The notes under the pieces: generated by a model | Seen by the model: the letters and a program-made list of their open reading frames with translations, nothing else | Database searches by the model: none | Told to the model about the DNA's origin: nothing | Program-made: the position numbers and the translations under genes | Source: Paludibacteraceae bacterium | GTDB taxonomy: Bacteria; Bacteroidota; Bacteroidia; Bacteroidales; Paludibacteraceae | Reading direction: 5' to 3' | DNA length: 33,095 nucleotides | Assembly: GCA_017454915.1 (NCBI GenBank) | Contig: JAFTCC010000057.1 | Location: forward strand, 1-33,095 | Part shown: positions 1 to 8,635 of the stretch, in pieces | Numbering within the stretch: position 1 is the stretch's first letter | Layout: each line of letters begins with the position of its first letter

Positions 1-35
1 ACTTGTATTGATACATATGCAAACCATTTTGGCTG

Positions 36-68
36 CAAAGATACAAAAATCAAGTCCGTTGACTCAAA
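36..68 (-). promoter_or_regulatory. Bacteroidetes-type promoter reading out of the window
   Basis: On the minus strand a TTTG (complement of 65-68) is followed after 21 nt by TATCTTTG (complement of 36-43), matching the Bacteroidetes -33/-7 consensus. It would drive a gene to the left of the window, divergent from gmd. The rest of positions 1-147 shows no gene. Confidence 0.5.
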
Positions 69-147
69 AAATCTCTATAACTAACTATATTTCAACAATT
101 TCAAAGAACACTTGGCGATTTTTAGTGGACAGCAATGAAATAATATA

Positions 148-1236
148 ATGAAAACAGCTCTAATAACAGGTGTTACGGGTCAAGACGGCTCCTATCTTTC
201 AGAACTATTGTTGGAAAAAGGTTATGATGTTCATGGCTTGATACGCCGTTCTTCTGTTGATTTTCGTCAGCGTATAGCCCACTTGGAGGGCAAACCTCAT
301 TTTCACCTGCATTATGGTGACATGACTGACAGCATGGGTCTGATTCAGGTTGTCAGCAAAGTGCGTCCCGATGAGATTTACAACCTTGCCGCACAGAGCC
401 ATGTCCAGGTAAGTTTTGACGCTCCTGAATACACTGCCAATGCTGATGCCACAGGCGTTCTGCGTATTCTTGAGGCTATTCGCATGGCAGGACTGGCAAG
501 CACGTGCCGCATCTATCAGGCATCTACTTCCGAATTGTACGGAAAAGTGGAGGAGGTGCCGCAAAACGAAAACACGCCGTTCCACCCTTATAGCCCATAT
601 GCAGTGGCTAAACTCTATGGATATTGGATTGTGAAAGAATATCGTGAGGCTTACAATATGTTCTGCTGTTCAGGCATACTTTTTAACCACGAGAGCGAAC
701 GGCGCGGCGAGACTTTTGTGACACGCAAAATAACGCTTGCCGCATCGCGTATCGCGCAGGGCAAACAGGACAAACTCTTGCTCGGTAATTTGAGCAGTTT
801 GCGTGACTGGGGTTATGCCCGCGACTATGTTGAGTGCATGTGGCTGATTTTGCAGCAGGATGAGCCTGAAGATTTTGTAATTGCCACTGGCGAGCAACAT
901 TCGGTAAGGGAATTTTGCCAACTGGCATTCCGCGAGGCCGGTATAGAACTTGAGTTTAAGGGCGAGGGCATAGACGAAAAAGGTATTGACAAAGCCACGG
1001 GACGAGTGCTTGTGGAGGTCAGCAAAGATTTTTATCGCCCCACAGATGTCGTTAACCTCTGGGGTGACCCGACTAAAGCCAAGGCTAAACTCGGATGGAA
1101 CCCGCAGAAAACATCATTCAGCGAACTCGTGAAAATAATGGTGAAGCATGATATGGAGCACGTGGCTATAGAAGGCGCGGCAGACCACATCAGAACTAAC
1201 CTTGCCGAGTATCTCGAAAAGGGAATTGTTAAATAA
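148..1236 (+). CDS. gmd: GDP-mannose 4,6-dehydratase
   Basis: Converts GDP-D-mannose to GDP-4-keto-6-deoxymannose, the first step of GDP-L-fucose synthesis in the cytoplasm. The 362-aa length is normal for the family. The N-terminus carries the NADP-binding glycine motif TGVTGQDG (residues 7-14). The catalytic triad of the extended short-chain dehydrogenases is visible as STSE (126-129) and YAVAK (Tyr151, Lys155). [11 protein letters not shown] is the typical GMD substrate-loop sequence. The fcl gene follows after 10 nt, so both steps of the pathway are made together. The known Bacteroides use of GDP-fucose for surface glycan fucosylation fits the polysaccharide-export gene further down. Confidence 0.96.
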   Translation: MKTALITGVTGQDGSYLSELLLEKGYDVHGLIRRSSVDFRQRIAHLEGKPHFHLHYGDMTDSMGLIQVVSKVRPDEIYNLAAQSHVQVSFDAPEYTANADATGVLRILEAIRMAGLASTCRIYQASTSELYGKVEEVPQNENTPFHPYSPYAVAKLYGYWIVKEYREAYNMFCCSGILFNHESERRGETFVTRKITLAASRIAQGKQDKLLLGNLSSLRDWGYARDYVECMWLILQQDEPEDFVIATGEQHSVREFCQLAFREAGIELEFKGEGIDEKGIDKATGRVLVEVSKDFYRPTDVVNLWGDPTKAKAKLGWNPQKTSFSELVKIMVKHDMEHVAIEGAADHIRTNLAEYLEKGIVK

Positions 1237-1246
1237 TTGTGTTAAT

Positions 1247-2410
1247 ATGATTTCAAAAGACTCAAAAATATATGTCGCCGGGCACCGTGGGCTTGTGGGC
1301 TCGGCGATATACAAAAATCTCAAATCCAAAGGCTACACAAATTTGATAGGCCGCTCCCACAAGGAATTGGACTTATGCGACGGTTTGGCTGTGAAACGTT
1401 TTTTTGATGAGGAGCAGCCTGAATATGTAGTACTTGCCGCAGCCCACGTTGGGGGTATAATGGCAAACTCAATATACCGCGCCGATTTCATTTATATCAA
1501 TCTGCAGATACAGCAAAACATAATAGGGGAGAGCTTCAGGCATGGTGTCAAAAAGCTTCTGTTTCTTGGCTCAACTTGCATCTATCCCAAAGGCGCTCCG
1601 CAACCTATGACTGAGAATTCGCTTCTCACCTCAGAGCTTGAATATACCAACGAGCCTTATGCCATCGCAAAGATAGCGGGCATGAAGATGTGTGAGAGTT
1701 TTAATCTTCAGTATGGCACCAACTACATAGCTGTTATGCCGACCAACCTCTATGGGCCAAATGACAATTTCCATCTTGAGAACTCGCATGTTATGCCGGC
1801 CATGATGCGCAAGATTTACCTCTCGAAGCAGATGATGGACGGCAATTGGGCAGCACTGCGCCATGACCTCTCGCAACGCCCTGTTGAAGGTGTTGACGGC
1901 GGCGCTGACGAGTCTGCGATTAAGGCCGTGCTCGGCAAATACGGTATCTTTGACGACCACGTATGTCTGTGGGGCACAGGCACTCCTAAACGCGAATTTC
2001 TTTGGAGCGAGGACATGGCGGACGCATCTGTTTATCTGCTTGAGAATGTGGATTTCGCTGACATTATCGGCATCAAAGAGTACAGCCGCGCACAGTCTGA
2101 AGGCTACCAAACGTCAGGTGTGGACCGCAACAAGCAGTCGGGTAGAGGAGGTGCGATACCTGCCCTCGGAGAAATACGCAACTGCCATATCAACATCGGA
2201 ACGGGCGTTGACATCACTTTGCGTGAACTGGCTGAAAAAATAGTAAAAGTGGTGGGATATGAAGGACGCTTGGAATTTGATGCGACAAAACCCGACGGAG
2301 TGATGAAAAAACTCACCGAGGTAAGCAAACTGCATAGCCTCGGATGGAGGCACAAAGTTGAGATAGACGATGGCGTGCAAAAACTTTATGACTGGTATCG
2401 CGCCAACTAA
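1247..2410 (+). CDS. fcl: GDP-L-fucose synthase (epimerase/reductase)
   Basis: Converts GDP-4-keto-6-deoxymannose to GDP-L-fucose using NADPH. I chose the ATG at 1247 because the cofactor motif AGHRGLVGSA (residues 11-20) then lies at the usual distance from the start; an upstream ATG at 1202 would lie inside gmd and add 15 unrelated residues. Catalytic residues are visible in GSTCIYPK (Ser109) and YAIAK (Tyr138, Lys142). At 387 aa it is longer than the roughly 320-aa enterobacterial enzyme because of an insert around residues 200-230 (RHDLSQRPVEGVDGGADE), which I recall from Bacteroidetes orthologues. It forms an operon with gmd. Confidence 0.95.
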   Translation: MISKDSKIYVAGHRGLVGSAIYKNLKSKGYTNLIGRSHKELDLCDGLAVKRFFDEEQPEYVVLAAAHVGGIMANSIYRADFIYINLQIQQNIIGESFRHGVKKLLFLGSTCIYPKGAPQPMTENSLLTSELEYTNEPYAIAKIAGMKMCESFNLQYGTNYIAVMPTNLYGPNDNFHLENSHVMPAMMRKIYLSKQMMDGNWAALRHDLSQRPVEGVDGGADESAIKAVLGKYGIFDDHVCLWGTGTPKREFLWSEDMADASVYLLENVDFADIIGIKEYSRAQSEGYQTSGVDRNKQSGRGGAIPALGEIRNCHINIGTGVDITLRELAEKIVKVVGYEGRLEFDATKPDGVMKKLTEVSKLHSLGWRHKVEIDDGVQKLYDWYRAN

Positions 2411-2426
2411 CCTTCAAGCAACAATT

Positions 2427-3272
2427 ATGGAAGATTATACGATAGAAATCAGGCCTAAAAACGGGCTGTTTGACATTGATTTCAAAGAGTTGTGGCGTTA
2501 TCGCGACCTCTGGTGGCTTTTCGTGAAACGCAATATCACAACTGTTTATAAGCAGACAGTGCTTGGACCGCTGTGGTATATTATCCAGCCGCTAATTACC
2601 ACGGTGATGTATATGGTAGTGTTTGGCGGTATTGCCAAAATTCCGACAGACGGTCTGCCTCAGCCCTTGTTCTATCTTGCCGGCATCAGCATCTGGCAGT
2701 ATTTCTCGACATGCCTCACCAGCACGTCCAACACCTTTGTGGCTAATGCCGCGCTGTTCGGAAAAGTCTATTTCCCGCGTCTTGTTACGCCACTTGTGGA
2801 AGTAACAGCCAACCTCATGAAGTTTGCCATTCAGTTCGGCTTGTTTCTTATCGTTTATTTCTACTATATATTCTTCACTCCGGTGGAGATACATACCAAT
2901 TTGTATGCGCTCCTGCTGCCATACCTGATTTTCGTGCTTGCCGGACTCTCATTCGGTTTCGGAATACTTTTTAGTTCAATGACTACCAAGTACCGCGACC
3001 TTCAGTTCCTTCTGTCCTTTTTTGTCTCCCTGTGGATGTACGCCACGCCCATCATCTATCCGTTGAGCACAATCGAGAACCCTAAACTGAGGTTGATTAT
3101 GGAACTGAACCCTATCACAGGAATCACCGAGGCGTTCAAATATGGAATGCTTGGCGTGGGTGAGTTCAGTTGGACAATGCTTACCTACAGTTCAGTGTTT
3201 ATGGTGGTGCTTGTGGCTATAGGCATCGTCATATTCAATAGGGTGCAGCGCAGTTTTATGGATACTGTTTAG
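2427..3272 (+). CDS. ABC-2 type polysaccharide export permease
   Basis: A 281-aa integral membrane protein of the Wzm/KpsM family, the membrane half of an ABC exporter for O-antigen, capsule or teichoic-acid-like glycans. The cytoplasmic N-terminus ends in a family-typical stretch (VKRNITTVYKQTVLGPLW, about residues 37-54), followed by about six hydrophobic segments. I prefer the ATG at 2427, 16 nt after fcl, over the in-frame ATG at 2370 inside fcl. No ATP-binding subunit is next to it, although the two are usually adjacent, so its ATPase must lie elsewhere. The gmd-fcl context suggests export of a fucose-containing glycan; this is inference. Confidence 0.85.
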   Translation: MEDYTIEIRPKNGLFDIDFKELWRYRDLWWLFVKRNITTVYKQTVLGPLWYIIQPLITTVMYMVVFGGIAKIPTDGLPQPLFYLAGISIWQYFSTCLTSTSNTFVANAALFGKVYFPRLVTPLVEVTANLMKFAIQFGLFLIVYFYYIFFTPVEIHTNLYALLLPYLIFVLAGLSFGFGILFSSMTTKYRDLQFLLSFFVSLWMYATPIIYPLSTIENPKLRLIMELNPITGITEAFKYGMLGVGEFSWTMLTYSSVFMVVLVAIGIVIFNRVQRSFMDTV

Positions 3273-3288
3273 TCTGTTATAATTTGCT

Positions 3289-4041
3289 ATGAAAAAAATA
3301 ATATATTTGGTAATAATTGCGTTAACCGCAAGTCTTTACGCCTCGGCGCAAGTGTCAGAGGCCCCGCAAGCCGAAAAGCGTGTGCGCATAACCATGAATA
3401 CTGGTAAGGTCATTGATGGCATCATCAAACTTGAGAATGACGATGTGATATTGCTTGTCAACGACCAAGGCGAACGTTATCAGCTGCAAAAAAGTTCAAT
3501 AGCGTCCATTGGAGAACCCACCGACAATGAGCCGGTCGAGACATCGCAAGACCGTGGCAAGCCTTTTGGCATGACAATTCAGGCCAGTGCCGGCGGAGCG
3601 TGGGCTGCAAATGAAAAATATACCAATGTGGATGCGGACCTCATAATGGGGCACCGCCTATTGCTTAATGGCGCGATGTTTCTTGGCGCAGGCGTGGGAT
3701 ATCACGGACTGCTCAACAAAGCCAGGAAGTGGCATTTCCTGCCGCTCTATGTGCACATGAAATATACCTTTTTGCCCGACCGCAAAAACTCTCCGCTCGT
3801 GTCGGCTTCTGCCGGCTACGCCTTCTGCCTGACCAAAGATGTGAAAGGTGGAGCGTTTGGCGATATTGCTCTGATGTTTCACCACAAGATAGGGACACGC
3901 GGCGGCATCAATATAGGGGCATATTTCCGCACTCATGGCTATCGCGCTACAGACACCGTTGAGCAGGACGGAAACGTTTACACCGGCAAACTCTCGGGTG
4001 CTATTTTTTCAGTGGGTGGCAGGCTTGCCATTGATATGTAA
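3289..4041 (+). CDS. Secreted beta-rich protein, probable outer-membrane barrel
   Basis: A 250-aa protein of unknown function. Residues 1-21 form a clear signal peptide ending in ASA. Residues about 30-75 form a small beta-rich module (VRITMNTGKVIDGIIKLEND) in which a polar 'function I want to modify' type strand pattern resembles Sm-like or KOW-like folds; this is only a resemblance. From about residue 95 to the end, alternating hydrophobic/aromatic strands rich in Gly, Tyr and Ala look like an eight-strand type outer-membrane barrel. It lies 16 nt after the permease and 19 nt before the nucleotidyltransferase, so it belongs to the same operon. Role unknown; perhaps a surface or assembly factor. 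Confidence 0.6.
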   Translation: MKKIIYLVIIALTASLYASAQVSEAPQAEKRVRITMNTGKVIDGIIKLENDDVILLVNDQGERYQLQKSSIASIGEPTDNEPVETSQDRGKPFGMTIQASAGGAWAANEKYTNVDADLIMGHRLLLNGAMFLGAGVGYHGLLNKARKWHFLPLYVHMKYTFLPDRKNSPLVSASAGYAFCLTKDVKGGAFGDIALMFHHKIGTRGGINIGAYFRTHGYRATDTVEQDGNVYTGKLSGAIFSVGGRLAIDM

Positions 4042-4060
4042 TGCGTAACTCGCCAAGCGT

Positions 4061-4876
4061 ATGCAGTGCATGATTTTTGCCGCCGGCATGGGCACGCGCC
4101 TCAAGCCCCTGACAGACACTATGCCTAAAGCACTTGTGCCGATAGGTGGCGAGCCACTGCTCAAACGGCTTTTGAACAAACTAAAAAAGGAAGGTTTTGA
4201 ACGCAATGTAATCAATGTGCATCACTTTGGTGAGCAGATAATTGACTACCTGCGCGACAACAATAATTTCGGTTTAGACATCCTTGTCAGCGATGAACGC
4301 GAGCGCTTGCTCGACACGGGCGGTGGTCTGCTGAAAGCTAAAGACCTTTTTCTGCCCAATCAGCCGATATTGATACATAACGTCGATATACTCAGCAATT
4401 TACATCTTTCAGACCTGATGCGTGCCCATAGTGAGTCGCGCTCGGTGGCTACGTTGGTGGTTAGTCAACGTCAGTCGAGCCGCTACCTGTTCTTTGACAA
4501 TGTAAATCATTTGTGTGGCTGGACCAATTCTAAAACCGGCGAAACAATACTTGCCGACCATATAAAAGTTTTGGACGCTGTGCAGGCAGACGATATCAAG
4601 GTCAGTCAATCGCAAGCGCCAGCAGAACTCCCAAGCAACTTGCGCCCACTCGCTTTTGCAGGCATTCACGTCATCAGCCCACATGTGTTTGATGTTATGA
4701 CGGAAATGGGGTTTGCAGGAGCATTCCCCATCATGCAATTCTATCTTCGAGCCATGAATACACACACGATAAAAGGTCATGTGCCACACGATTTTCAGGT
4801 TATGGATGTGGGTAAAATTGCCGACATTAACCGTGCCCACGAGTTTGCAACCTTAATAGGGCAAGAGGCGACATAA
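4061..4876 (+). CDS. Sugar-1-phosphate nucleotidyltransferase
   Basis: Transfers a nucleotidyl group to a sugar 1-phosphate. The signature GMGTRLKPLTDTMPKAL (residues 9-25) contains the nucleotide-binding G-x-G-T-R and the catalytic-region Pro-Lys of the NTP_transferase family. An acidic metal-binding motif HNVDIL follows at about residue 106. At 271 aa it lacks the C-terminal left-handed beta-helix of GlmU or the long mannose-1-phosphate guanylyltransferases and is closest in size to MurNAc-1-P uridylyltransferase (MurU) and related short enzymes. The substrate cannot be read from the sequence. It is the last gene of the gmd operon; a kinase partner of the AmgK type is not present here. Confidence 0.8.
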   Translation: MQCMIFAAGMGTRLKPLTDTMPKALVPIGGEPLLKRLLNKLKKEGFERNVINVHHFGEQIIDYLRDNNNFGLDILVSDERERLLDTGGGLLKAKDLFLPNQPILIHNVDILSNLHLSDLMRAHSESRSVATLVVSQRQSSRYLFFDNVNHLCGWTNSKTGETILADHIKVLDAVQADDIKVSQSQAPAELPSNLRPLAFAGIHVISPHVFDVMTEMGFAGAFPIMQFYLRAMNTHTIKGHVPHDFQVMDVGKIADINRAHEFATLIGQEAT

Positions 4877-4920
4877 ATATAACCATGGGTAAACAGCCCC
4901 GTATGGGCGGCATAAAACAG

Positions 4921-4939
4921 CCGTGGGTAAAACCCACGG
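4921..4939. terminator. Hairpin between convergent genes
   Basis: A perfect 8-bp stem CCGTGGGT / ACCCACGG with a 3-nt loop sits between the end of the nucleotidyltransferase and the convergent kinase gene. There is no T-run directly after it on either strand, so its use as an intrinsic terminator is uncertain. A related sequence (ccatgggtaaacag) precedes it at about 4884. Confidence 0.4.
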
Positions 4940-4967
4940 AACACGAAAACGTTACCTTAACTTGTAC

Positions 4968-6023
4968 CTAATCAAGAAGTTGTTTATAAAGTTCATTGTC
5001 GAGGTCAGCTTCCCGTTTTACCCATAGTTGCCATAGTGTTTGTCGCCGAGGGTCATCCTCCGCATAACGTTGCATCAGCGAGTCGCGTATTGCCCAGCGG
5101 CTTTTGCGCATCTCCGTAAATCCGTTTATGATTGCGGCATGCTCCAGCAGATAGTTCGGGTTTTGCTTGTCAAGCTCATCTTGCTTCTCTATCAGTTGCA
5201 CAATCAGTTCCCGTTCCTGCGCGATGTGTGTCTCGATGGTTGTGTATATTTCTTGCCATTGCCGTTTTTCTGCATTACGCTTTTCTACCGTGAAGTAGAA
5301 GAACGACAAGGCTATGACAAACAAGACTATTGAAATCAACAGAGGAAACAAATTGTAGAGTTTTTGCCGCAGCGCAATCGCCTTACGCAGCGCCGCAATG
5401 TTGTTGTATTTCCCTTTTCGACATCGCTTGCCCACGGCTGCATAGAGCGGCAAATGAAGCAGAGGCATCAGGTGCCCCAAGGCTTTGATGTCCATCTGCT
5501 GGTCGTTGCTGACCGGCGACACTGTAGCGTCTGTCGCGGAGAGTCCGAAATCTATCAACTTGACGTTGTTGCCGTTGCGTGTGATGAGAATGTTGTCGCA
5601 CTTGAGGTCGCGGTGTACGAGCTGCAGCCCGTGGATATACTCGAGCGCGTCCATAAGTTGCTCAAGCACTCGCATTCTGGAATATGTTGTTGGCGTTGTC
5701 TGAAGCCATTCGCCAAGCGTTGTCCCGTCTATCCATTCCTGAACGATGCAACGCCCTATGCCTTTGACAGTCTCTAAGCTATAGGTGGCGGCAATGTTGG
5801 GATGCACAAGTTGGACTCCGACCTGAAACTCCTGCTCCTGTTGCATCATGTGGTCAGTCAGCGACGCATATTTAGGTGCGATGGCCTTCAGCAGATACCG
5901 CCTGCCGTAGCGTGTGGCGGTATATACAAGAGTATGGCTATGCTGATGCGCGGGAGTGATATTGCTCCACTCGGCAGAAAAATCAGTGGGCGGAATGAAT
6001 GCTGATGAGGAGATGTCGTCCAT
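4968..6023 (-). CDS. Membrane-anchored Ser/Thr protein kinase (cassette copy 1)
   Basis: A Hanks-type kinase of 351 aa. The catalytic domain (about residues 25-215) has an ATP-binding Lys46 in RRYLLKA, a complete catalytic loop HRDLKCDN (His137, Asp139, Lys141, Asn144) and the metal-binding DFG (158-160), so it should be active. A clear Gly-rich loop is not visible. One transmembrane helix follows at about 224-243, and the remaining 100 residues are predicted helical and charged, presumably extracytoplasmic. The paralogue at 13925-15094 has the same architecture. It lies 12 nt downstream of the putative regulator gene, which is also paired with the kinase in copy 2, so the two products very likely act together. 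Confidence 0.88.
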   Translation of the reverse strand: MDDISSSAFIPPTDFSAEWSNITPAHQHSHTLVYTATRYGRRYLLKAIAPKYASLTDHMMQQEQEFQVGVQLVHPNIAATYSLETVKGIGRCIVQEWIDGTTLGEWLQTTPTTYSRMRVLEQLMDALEYIHGLQLVHRDLKCDNILITRNGNNVKLIDFGLSATDATVSPVSNDQQMDIKALGHLMPLLHLPLYAAVGKRCRKGKYNNIAALRKAIALRQKLYNLFPLLISIVLFVIALSFFYFTVEKRNAEKRQWQEIYTTIETHIAQERELIVQLIEKQDELDKQNPNYLLEHAAIINGFTEMRKSRWAIRDSLMQRYAEDDPRRQTLWQLWVKREADLDNELYKQLLD

Positions 6024-6035
6024 CTTGTGTGACTG

Positions 6036-6629
6036 TTATTTGTTATCGTTGTCCTCGTGCTCTATTATCTTTACGCTGTTAAGTCCGTTTTTGGCTCCGG
6101 CGACGTATGCTGTCGGAGGCTCTGAACCACGTGCCAGACGGTCGATGTACATCGGTACTCCCACGAGGAAATGAGCAGTTTCAAATGTGTCGCCCACTTG
6201 TAGTTTCGCATTCTCGGACACCAATACCGTGAAGTGCGCCTCACCCTCGTAGCGAAACACACAGTGGCGGTTGGGCAGCCAAGTGACCTCCACCTTGTCT
6301 CCTGCTTTTAGGTCATCAATGTGCAGTCCTTCGCCCACGAATGTTTTGCTCTCAACGTCGCTTCTTGAACTTAGCGCATATACATAGTCGTCCCAGTCGC
6401 TGTAGCCCAGAAAACGCGCAAGCAGCGACAGAGTGCTGCGCCGTGTGGAGTCTGCGCCGTCCAAGTAGCCCCATATTCGCTTGAGTGTTTGCGCAGACAC
6501 CTTTTCATGTAGCCGTTCCCATATCACACCGGCAAGAAACTCAAAATCATAAGGCGTCATAATACGGCGCTTTACCTCTTTCTCAATATCAAAACGAAGC
6601 GAAAGTACTTCAGGTGATTTCTTGTCCAT
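6036..6629 (-). CDS. Putative DNA-binding partner of the kinase (copy 1)
   Basis: A 197-aa protein that I do not recognise as a named family. Residues about 44-82 (SAQTLKRIWGYLDGAD... STLSLLARFLGYSDWDDYV) form helices resembling a compact helix-turn-helix domain recurrent in Bacteroidetes proteins. Residues about 100-190 form a beta-rich domain with LKAGDKVEVTWLPNR and PTAYVAGAKNGLNSVKI, strongly conserved in the paralogue at 15166-15753. The pair regulator-kinase, in this order, occurs twice in the window. It has its own putative promoter (see 6649-6656), separate from the upstream lipoprotein operon. I infer it is a substrate or effector of the kinase, possibly a transcription factor; this is untested. 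Confidence 0.6.
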   Translation of the reverse strand: MDKKSPEVLSLRFDIEKEVKRRIMTPYDFEFLAGVIWERLHEKVSAQTLKRIWGYLDGADSTRRSTLSLLARFLGYSDWDDYVYALSSRSDVESKTFVGEGLHIDDLKAGDKVEVTWLPNRHCVFRYEGEAHFTVLVSENAKLQVGDTFETAHFLVGVPMYIDRLARGSEPPTAYVAGAKNGLNSVKIIEHEDNDNK

Positions 6630-6648
6630 TTTTTTATTTTTTCGTTTA

Positions 6649-6656
6649 CAAAAATA
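6649..6656 (-). promoter_or_regulatory. -7 box upstream of the copy 1 regulator gene
   Basis: Complement reads TATTTTTG, fitting TAnnTTTG, 20 nt before the ATG at 6629. The copy 2 regulator has an equivalent box 22 nt before its ATG. No convincing -33 element is visible, and no GTAC-box array is present. Confidence 0.4.
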
Positions 6657-6710
6657 CTATTTTTTTTTTGGTATAACCCTGAATTAGGCTGTAGATTTTT
6701 CCAATAATAC

Positions 6711-6739
6711 AATCAGGTGAGCGCAATGCTCACCCGATT
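6711..6739 (-). terminator. Hairpin ending the copy 1 lipoprotein operon
   Basis: Twelve-base arms (AATCAGGTGAGC and GCTCACCCGATT, one mismatch) enclose a 5-nt loop, 37 nt after the lipoprotein stop and before the regulator gene. The following minus-strand sequence is only moderately T-rich. It separates the envelope-protein operon from the regulator-kinase operon. Confidence 0.5.
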
Positions 6740-6775
6740 GATGATAAAGGTTTGGTTCTGATTGTTATGCGATTT

Positions 6776-7093
6776 TTAATCTTCATTGTCGTCGTCTTTG
6801 TCTTCGCTATCGAACATGTCAGACAGACCATCTATGGCATCTATCATGCCGCCGACCTTCTCAGCCGCCTTGGCGTTCAAAGTCATCGAGGCTTCAAGGA
6901 TACGTTCCTGCTGTTCCTCGGTCCAGTCCGCGTCATTGGGATACTTCTTTTGCATCTGGACAAGGATTTGTGTGGCCTTTATACTCTCGCCGTTCTGGCA
7001 CGCCTTCTCATAATCCTTAAGAAGAGATTCTTGGTTAGTACAGGCTGCAAACAGTGCAACCAACATTGCTAATAATAAATGTTTAAGTTTCAT
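6776..7093 (-). CDS. Small lipoprotein (copy 1)
   Basis: A 105-aa predicted lipoprotein. The ATG at 7093 starts a signal peptide MKLKHLLLAMLVALFAAC with lipobox and Cys18, then an acidic helical domain. The paralogue at 17392-17622 begins almost identically (MKLKHFLLAALVALFAAC, then a shared NQESLLKDYEKAC-like segment), which supports this start over the upstream ATG at 7123. The rest of the protein (EEQQERILEASMTLNAKA) also aligns with the paralogue; the C-terminus is extended by an acidic tail (DSEDKDDDNED). Third gene of an operon with the two upstream membrane-protein genes. Function unknown. Confidence 0.75.
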   Translation of the reverse strand: MKLKHLLLAMLVALFAACTNQESLLKDYEKACQNGESIKATQILVQMQKKYPNDADWTEEQQERILEASMTLNAKAAEKVGGMIDAIDGLSDMFDSEDKDDDNED

Positions 7094-7132
7094 GATTGTT
7101 TGAGTATTGAATTGGTTAAACAATAATTAGTT

Positions 7133-7840
7133 TTACTCAACTAATCCTCCGAGTGCTTTCAGCATTTCGACTTCTGCGTCAAGCACCTTTTCGGCAGTCT
7201 TGGCTGCGTCCTTAAGGTCTTTCACGTCGTCGTCGTTAAGCGCTTCGTCAACGATGTCGCCAAGTTTTTTAGTTTTCTCCTCTTTAGTGAGAGGTTCGAG
7301 CGTGATGTCGCGGATTACGACATAGCGTGTGTTGTCGTATATTTTTTTCGCTTTATCGTATGGCAGACCATCGTATTCATATGGGCGCAGAGTGATTTCT
7401 TCTGTTTCGCCCACTTGCTTTGCCAGCAGAGTGCTGAATTCCTCGTATTTGTACTGTCCGCTCTGCAGTTCCACATCGTCTTGGTCCAAGTAGTCCATGT
7501 CTTTGCAGCATTCCAGTGCGCACTTGTAGTTAGCTGCGTCGTAGTCAGAAACCTTGGCGTATGTGGCTTTGGCTCTGCCTTCCCAGCCGCCTTCGCTGAG
7601 TTGGACGAGTTTGAGTTCATAGTCGCCATCTACTTTGAACAGGCCGGCGTCCGGACCTTTCAGCTTGAGTGTCGAAGCTTCCATTTTGCGCGTCTCATTC
7701 TCGTGCTGCGTGTCGTCTGCTTTTTTGTCGTCACCGCCTCCGCAGGTGCTGAAGAGGCAGATTAGCACAATAACCCCGACGATGCCGCCGATGATAGTCT
7801 TTTTGTTAAGCCATCCGGCTTTGTTGTTTTCGTTATCCAT
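7133..7840 (-). CDS. Membrane-anchored cassette protein (copy 1)
   Basis: A 235-aa protein of unknown function. A hydrophilic start (MDNENNKAGWLNKK) is followed by a transmembrane segment at about residues 15-32 and a Cys-Gly-Gly-Gly-Asp motif directly after it, which could be a lipid-modified Cys although the preceding residues are not a canonical lipobox. The outer part begins with MEASTLKLKG, AGLFKVDGDYELKLV, a beta-rich domain of about 110 residues, and ends in an acidic amphipathic helix (KVLDAEVEMLKALGG). All these blocks recur in the paralogue at 16599-17348. It lies 39 nt before the lipoprotein gene and downstream of the 104-aa membrane protein. Confidence 0.75.
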   Translation of the reverse strand: MDNENNKAGWLNKKTIIGGIVGVIVLICLFSTCGGGDDKKADDTQHENETRKMEASTLKLKGPDAGLFKVDGDYELKLVQLSEGGWEGRAKATYAKVSDYDAANYKCALECCKDMDYLDQDDVELQSGQYKYEEFSTLLAKQVGETEEITLRPYEYDGLPYDKAKKIYDNTRYVVIRDITLEPLTKEEKTKKLGDIVDEALNDDDVKDLKDAAKTAEKVLDAEVEMLKALGGLVE

Positions 7841-7892
7841 TTGTTCACGTTTTTTTAATTTTGTTTATTAACTGTTTAAGAAAATTGATTCC

Positions 7893-8207
7893 TTACATGC
7901 CCGCTGAACCCAGCACAATAATAGGCAGCACCAAAGCCAGCGCGCAGAGTACCGTGCCAATGATGGCTTTCACTTTCTCCGCGTTTTTCTTGAATAAGCC
8001 GATGATGCCAAGTATCAGGCCTATAAAGCCGAAACCGTAGCCGAATATCCATCCGAACACTCCGCCGACAAGCATAGCAAGAAAGCCACCGGTTGAACTT
8101 GCGCCGAGAAACATCCACGGCAGGATAGTTGTGCAGATTACCGCAATGATGCCAAGAATAAGACTCGCCTTACCAAGGCTGTTCTTTTGTAATTGTTGTT
8201 CTTCCAT
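7893..8207 (-). CDS. Small multi-spanning membrane protein (DUF4190-like)
   Basis: A 104-aa protein with three strongly hydrophobic Gly/Ile-rich segments (about 14-35, 40-67 and 84-102) and a short polar N-terminus. The pattern SLGKASLILGIIAVI resembles DUF4190-type small membrane proteins; no function is known. It is the first gene of the copy 1 envelope-protein operon and starts 121 bp after the GTAC-box array. The right cassette starts with two small membrane proteins (15928-16182 and 16268-16564) in the same relative place, although sequence similarity to this one is weak. Confidence 0.7.
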   Translation of the reverse strand: MEEQQLQKNSLGKASLILGIIAVICTTILPWMFLGASSTGGFLAMLVGGVFGWIFGYGFGFIGLILGIIGLFKKNAEKVKAIIGTVLCALALVLPIIVLGSAGM

Positions 8208-8295
8208 AATTGAATAATGTTAAAAGGTTAATAAAATAGGTTGATTATAAGGGTTGTTTTGTATGTAGATATGCTGATTATTTTGTTTCACGCCG

Positions 8296-8362
8296 CAAAG
8301 TTAGTGACAACATTTTGATTTTTTCTGGTACAAACAAGTACATTTCAGGTACATATTAGTCC
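8296..8362 (-). promoter_or_regulatory. Array promoter 1: four GTAC/GGAC boxes plus -7 box
   Basis: Read on the minus strand: boxes GGAC (8359-8362), GTAC (8349-8352), GTAC (8338-8341), GTAC (8328-8331), with starts spaced 10, 11 and 10 bp. After exactly 24 nt comes TAACTTTG (complement of 8296-8303), a Bacteroidetes -7 element. No separate -33 element is needed because the last box occupies that place. The same geometry occurs at 13510-13576 and 15832-15898. The phasing puts all four boxes on one face of the helix, as expected for cooperative activator binding. It drives the operon starting at 8207. Confidence 0.8.
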
Positions 8363-8441
8363 ATTATGACTGAGGGCATTATTATATCATTATGTGTTTT
8401 GCTTTTGCCGCATGTCCATAGGAGAACCAAATAACTTGCCG

Positions 8442-8522
8442 CAACACGTCAAAAATCACCTAATCAGCATCTGCCGGTCATTATCATTCGCGCTTATGTC
8501 GCAATACAAAGAGTTTTTTGGC
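8442..8522 (+). repeat. Direct repeat, left copy, flanking the ATPase gene
   Basis: Starts with CAACACGTCAAAAATCACCT and ends with GAGTTTTTTGGC. The right copy at 9964-10044 is colinear with only a few substitutions and small indels (about nine tenths identical by eye). The two copies bound a 1.52-kb unit that contains one gene. Confidence 0.85.
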
Positions 8523-8635
8523 TATTTTTCTGCATAAAGACTTGCATATTCAAAATTTCCATTGTAATTTTGCGTCCGGAATCGTAATGTATATTACGGT
8601 AACGAATATTACTATTGTATATTTTTGTTTGGAAT

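Noticed and set aside
1202..1246. Upstream start for fcl
   Set aside because: It lies within gmd and adds residues unlike any family N-terminus; the ATG at 1247 gives the standard start.
7403..7765. 116-aa + strand frame opposite the anchored protein gene
   Set aside because: Shadow frame; the minus frame is conserved with a paralogue.
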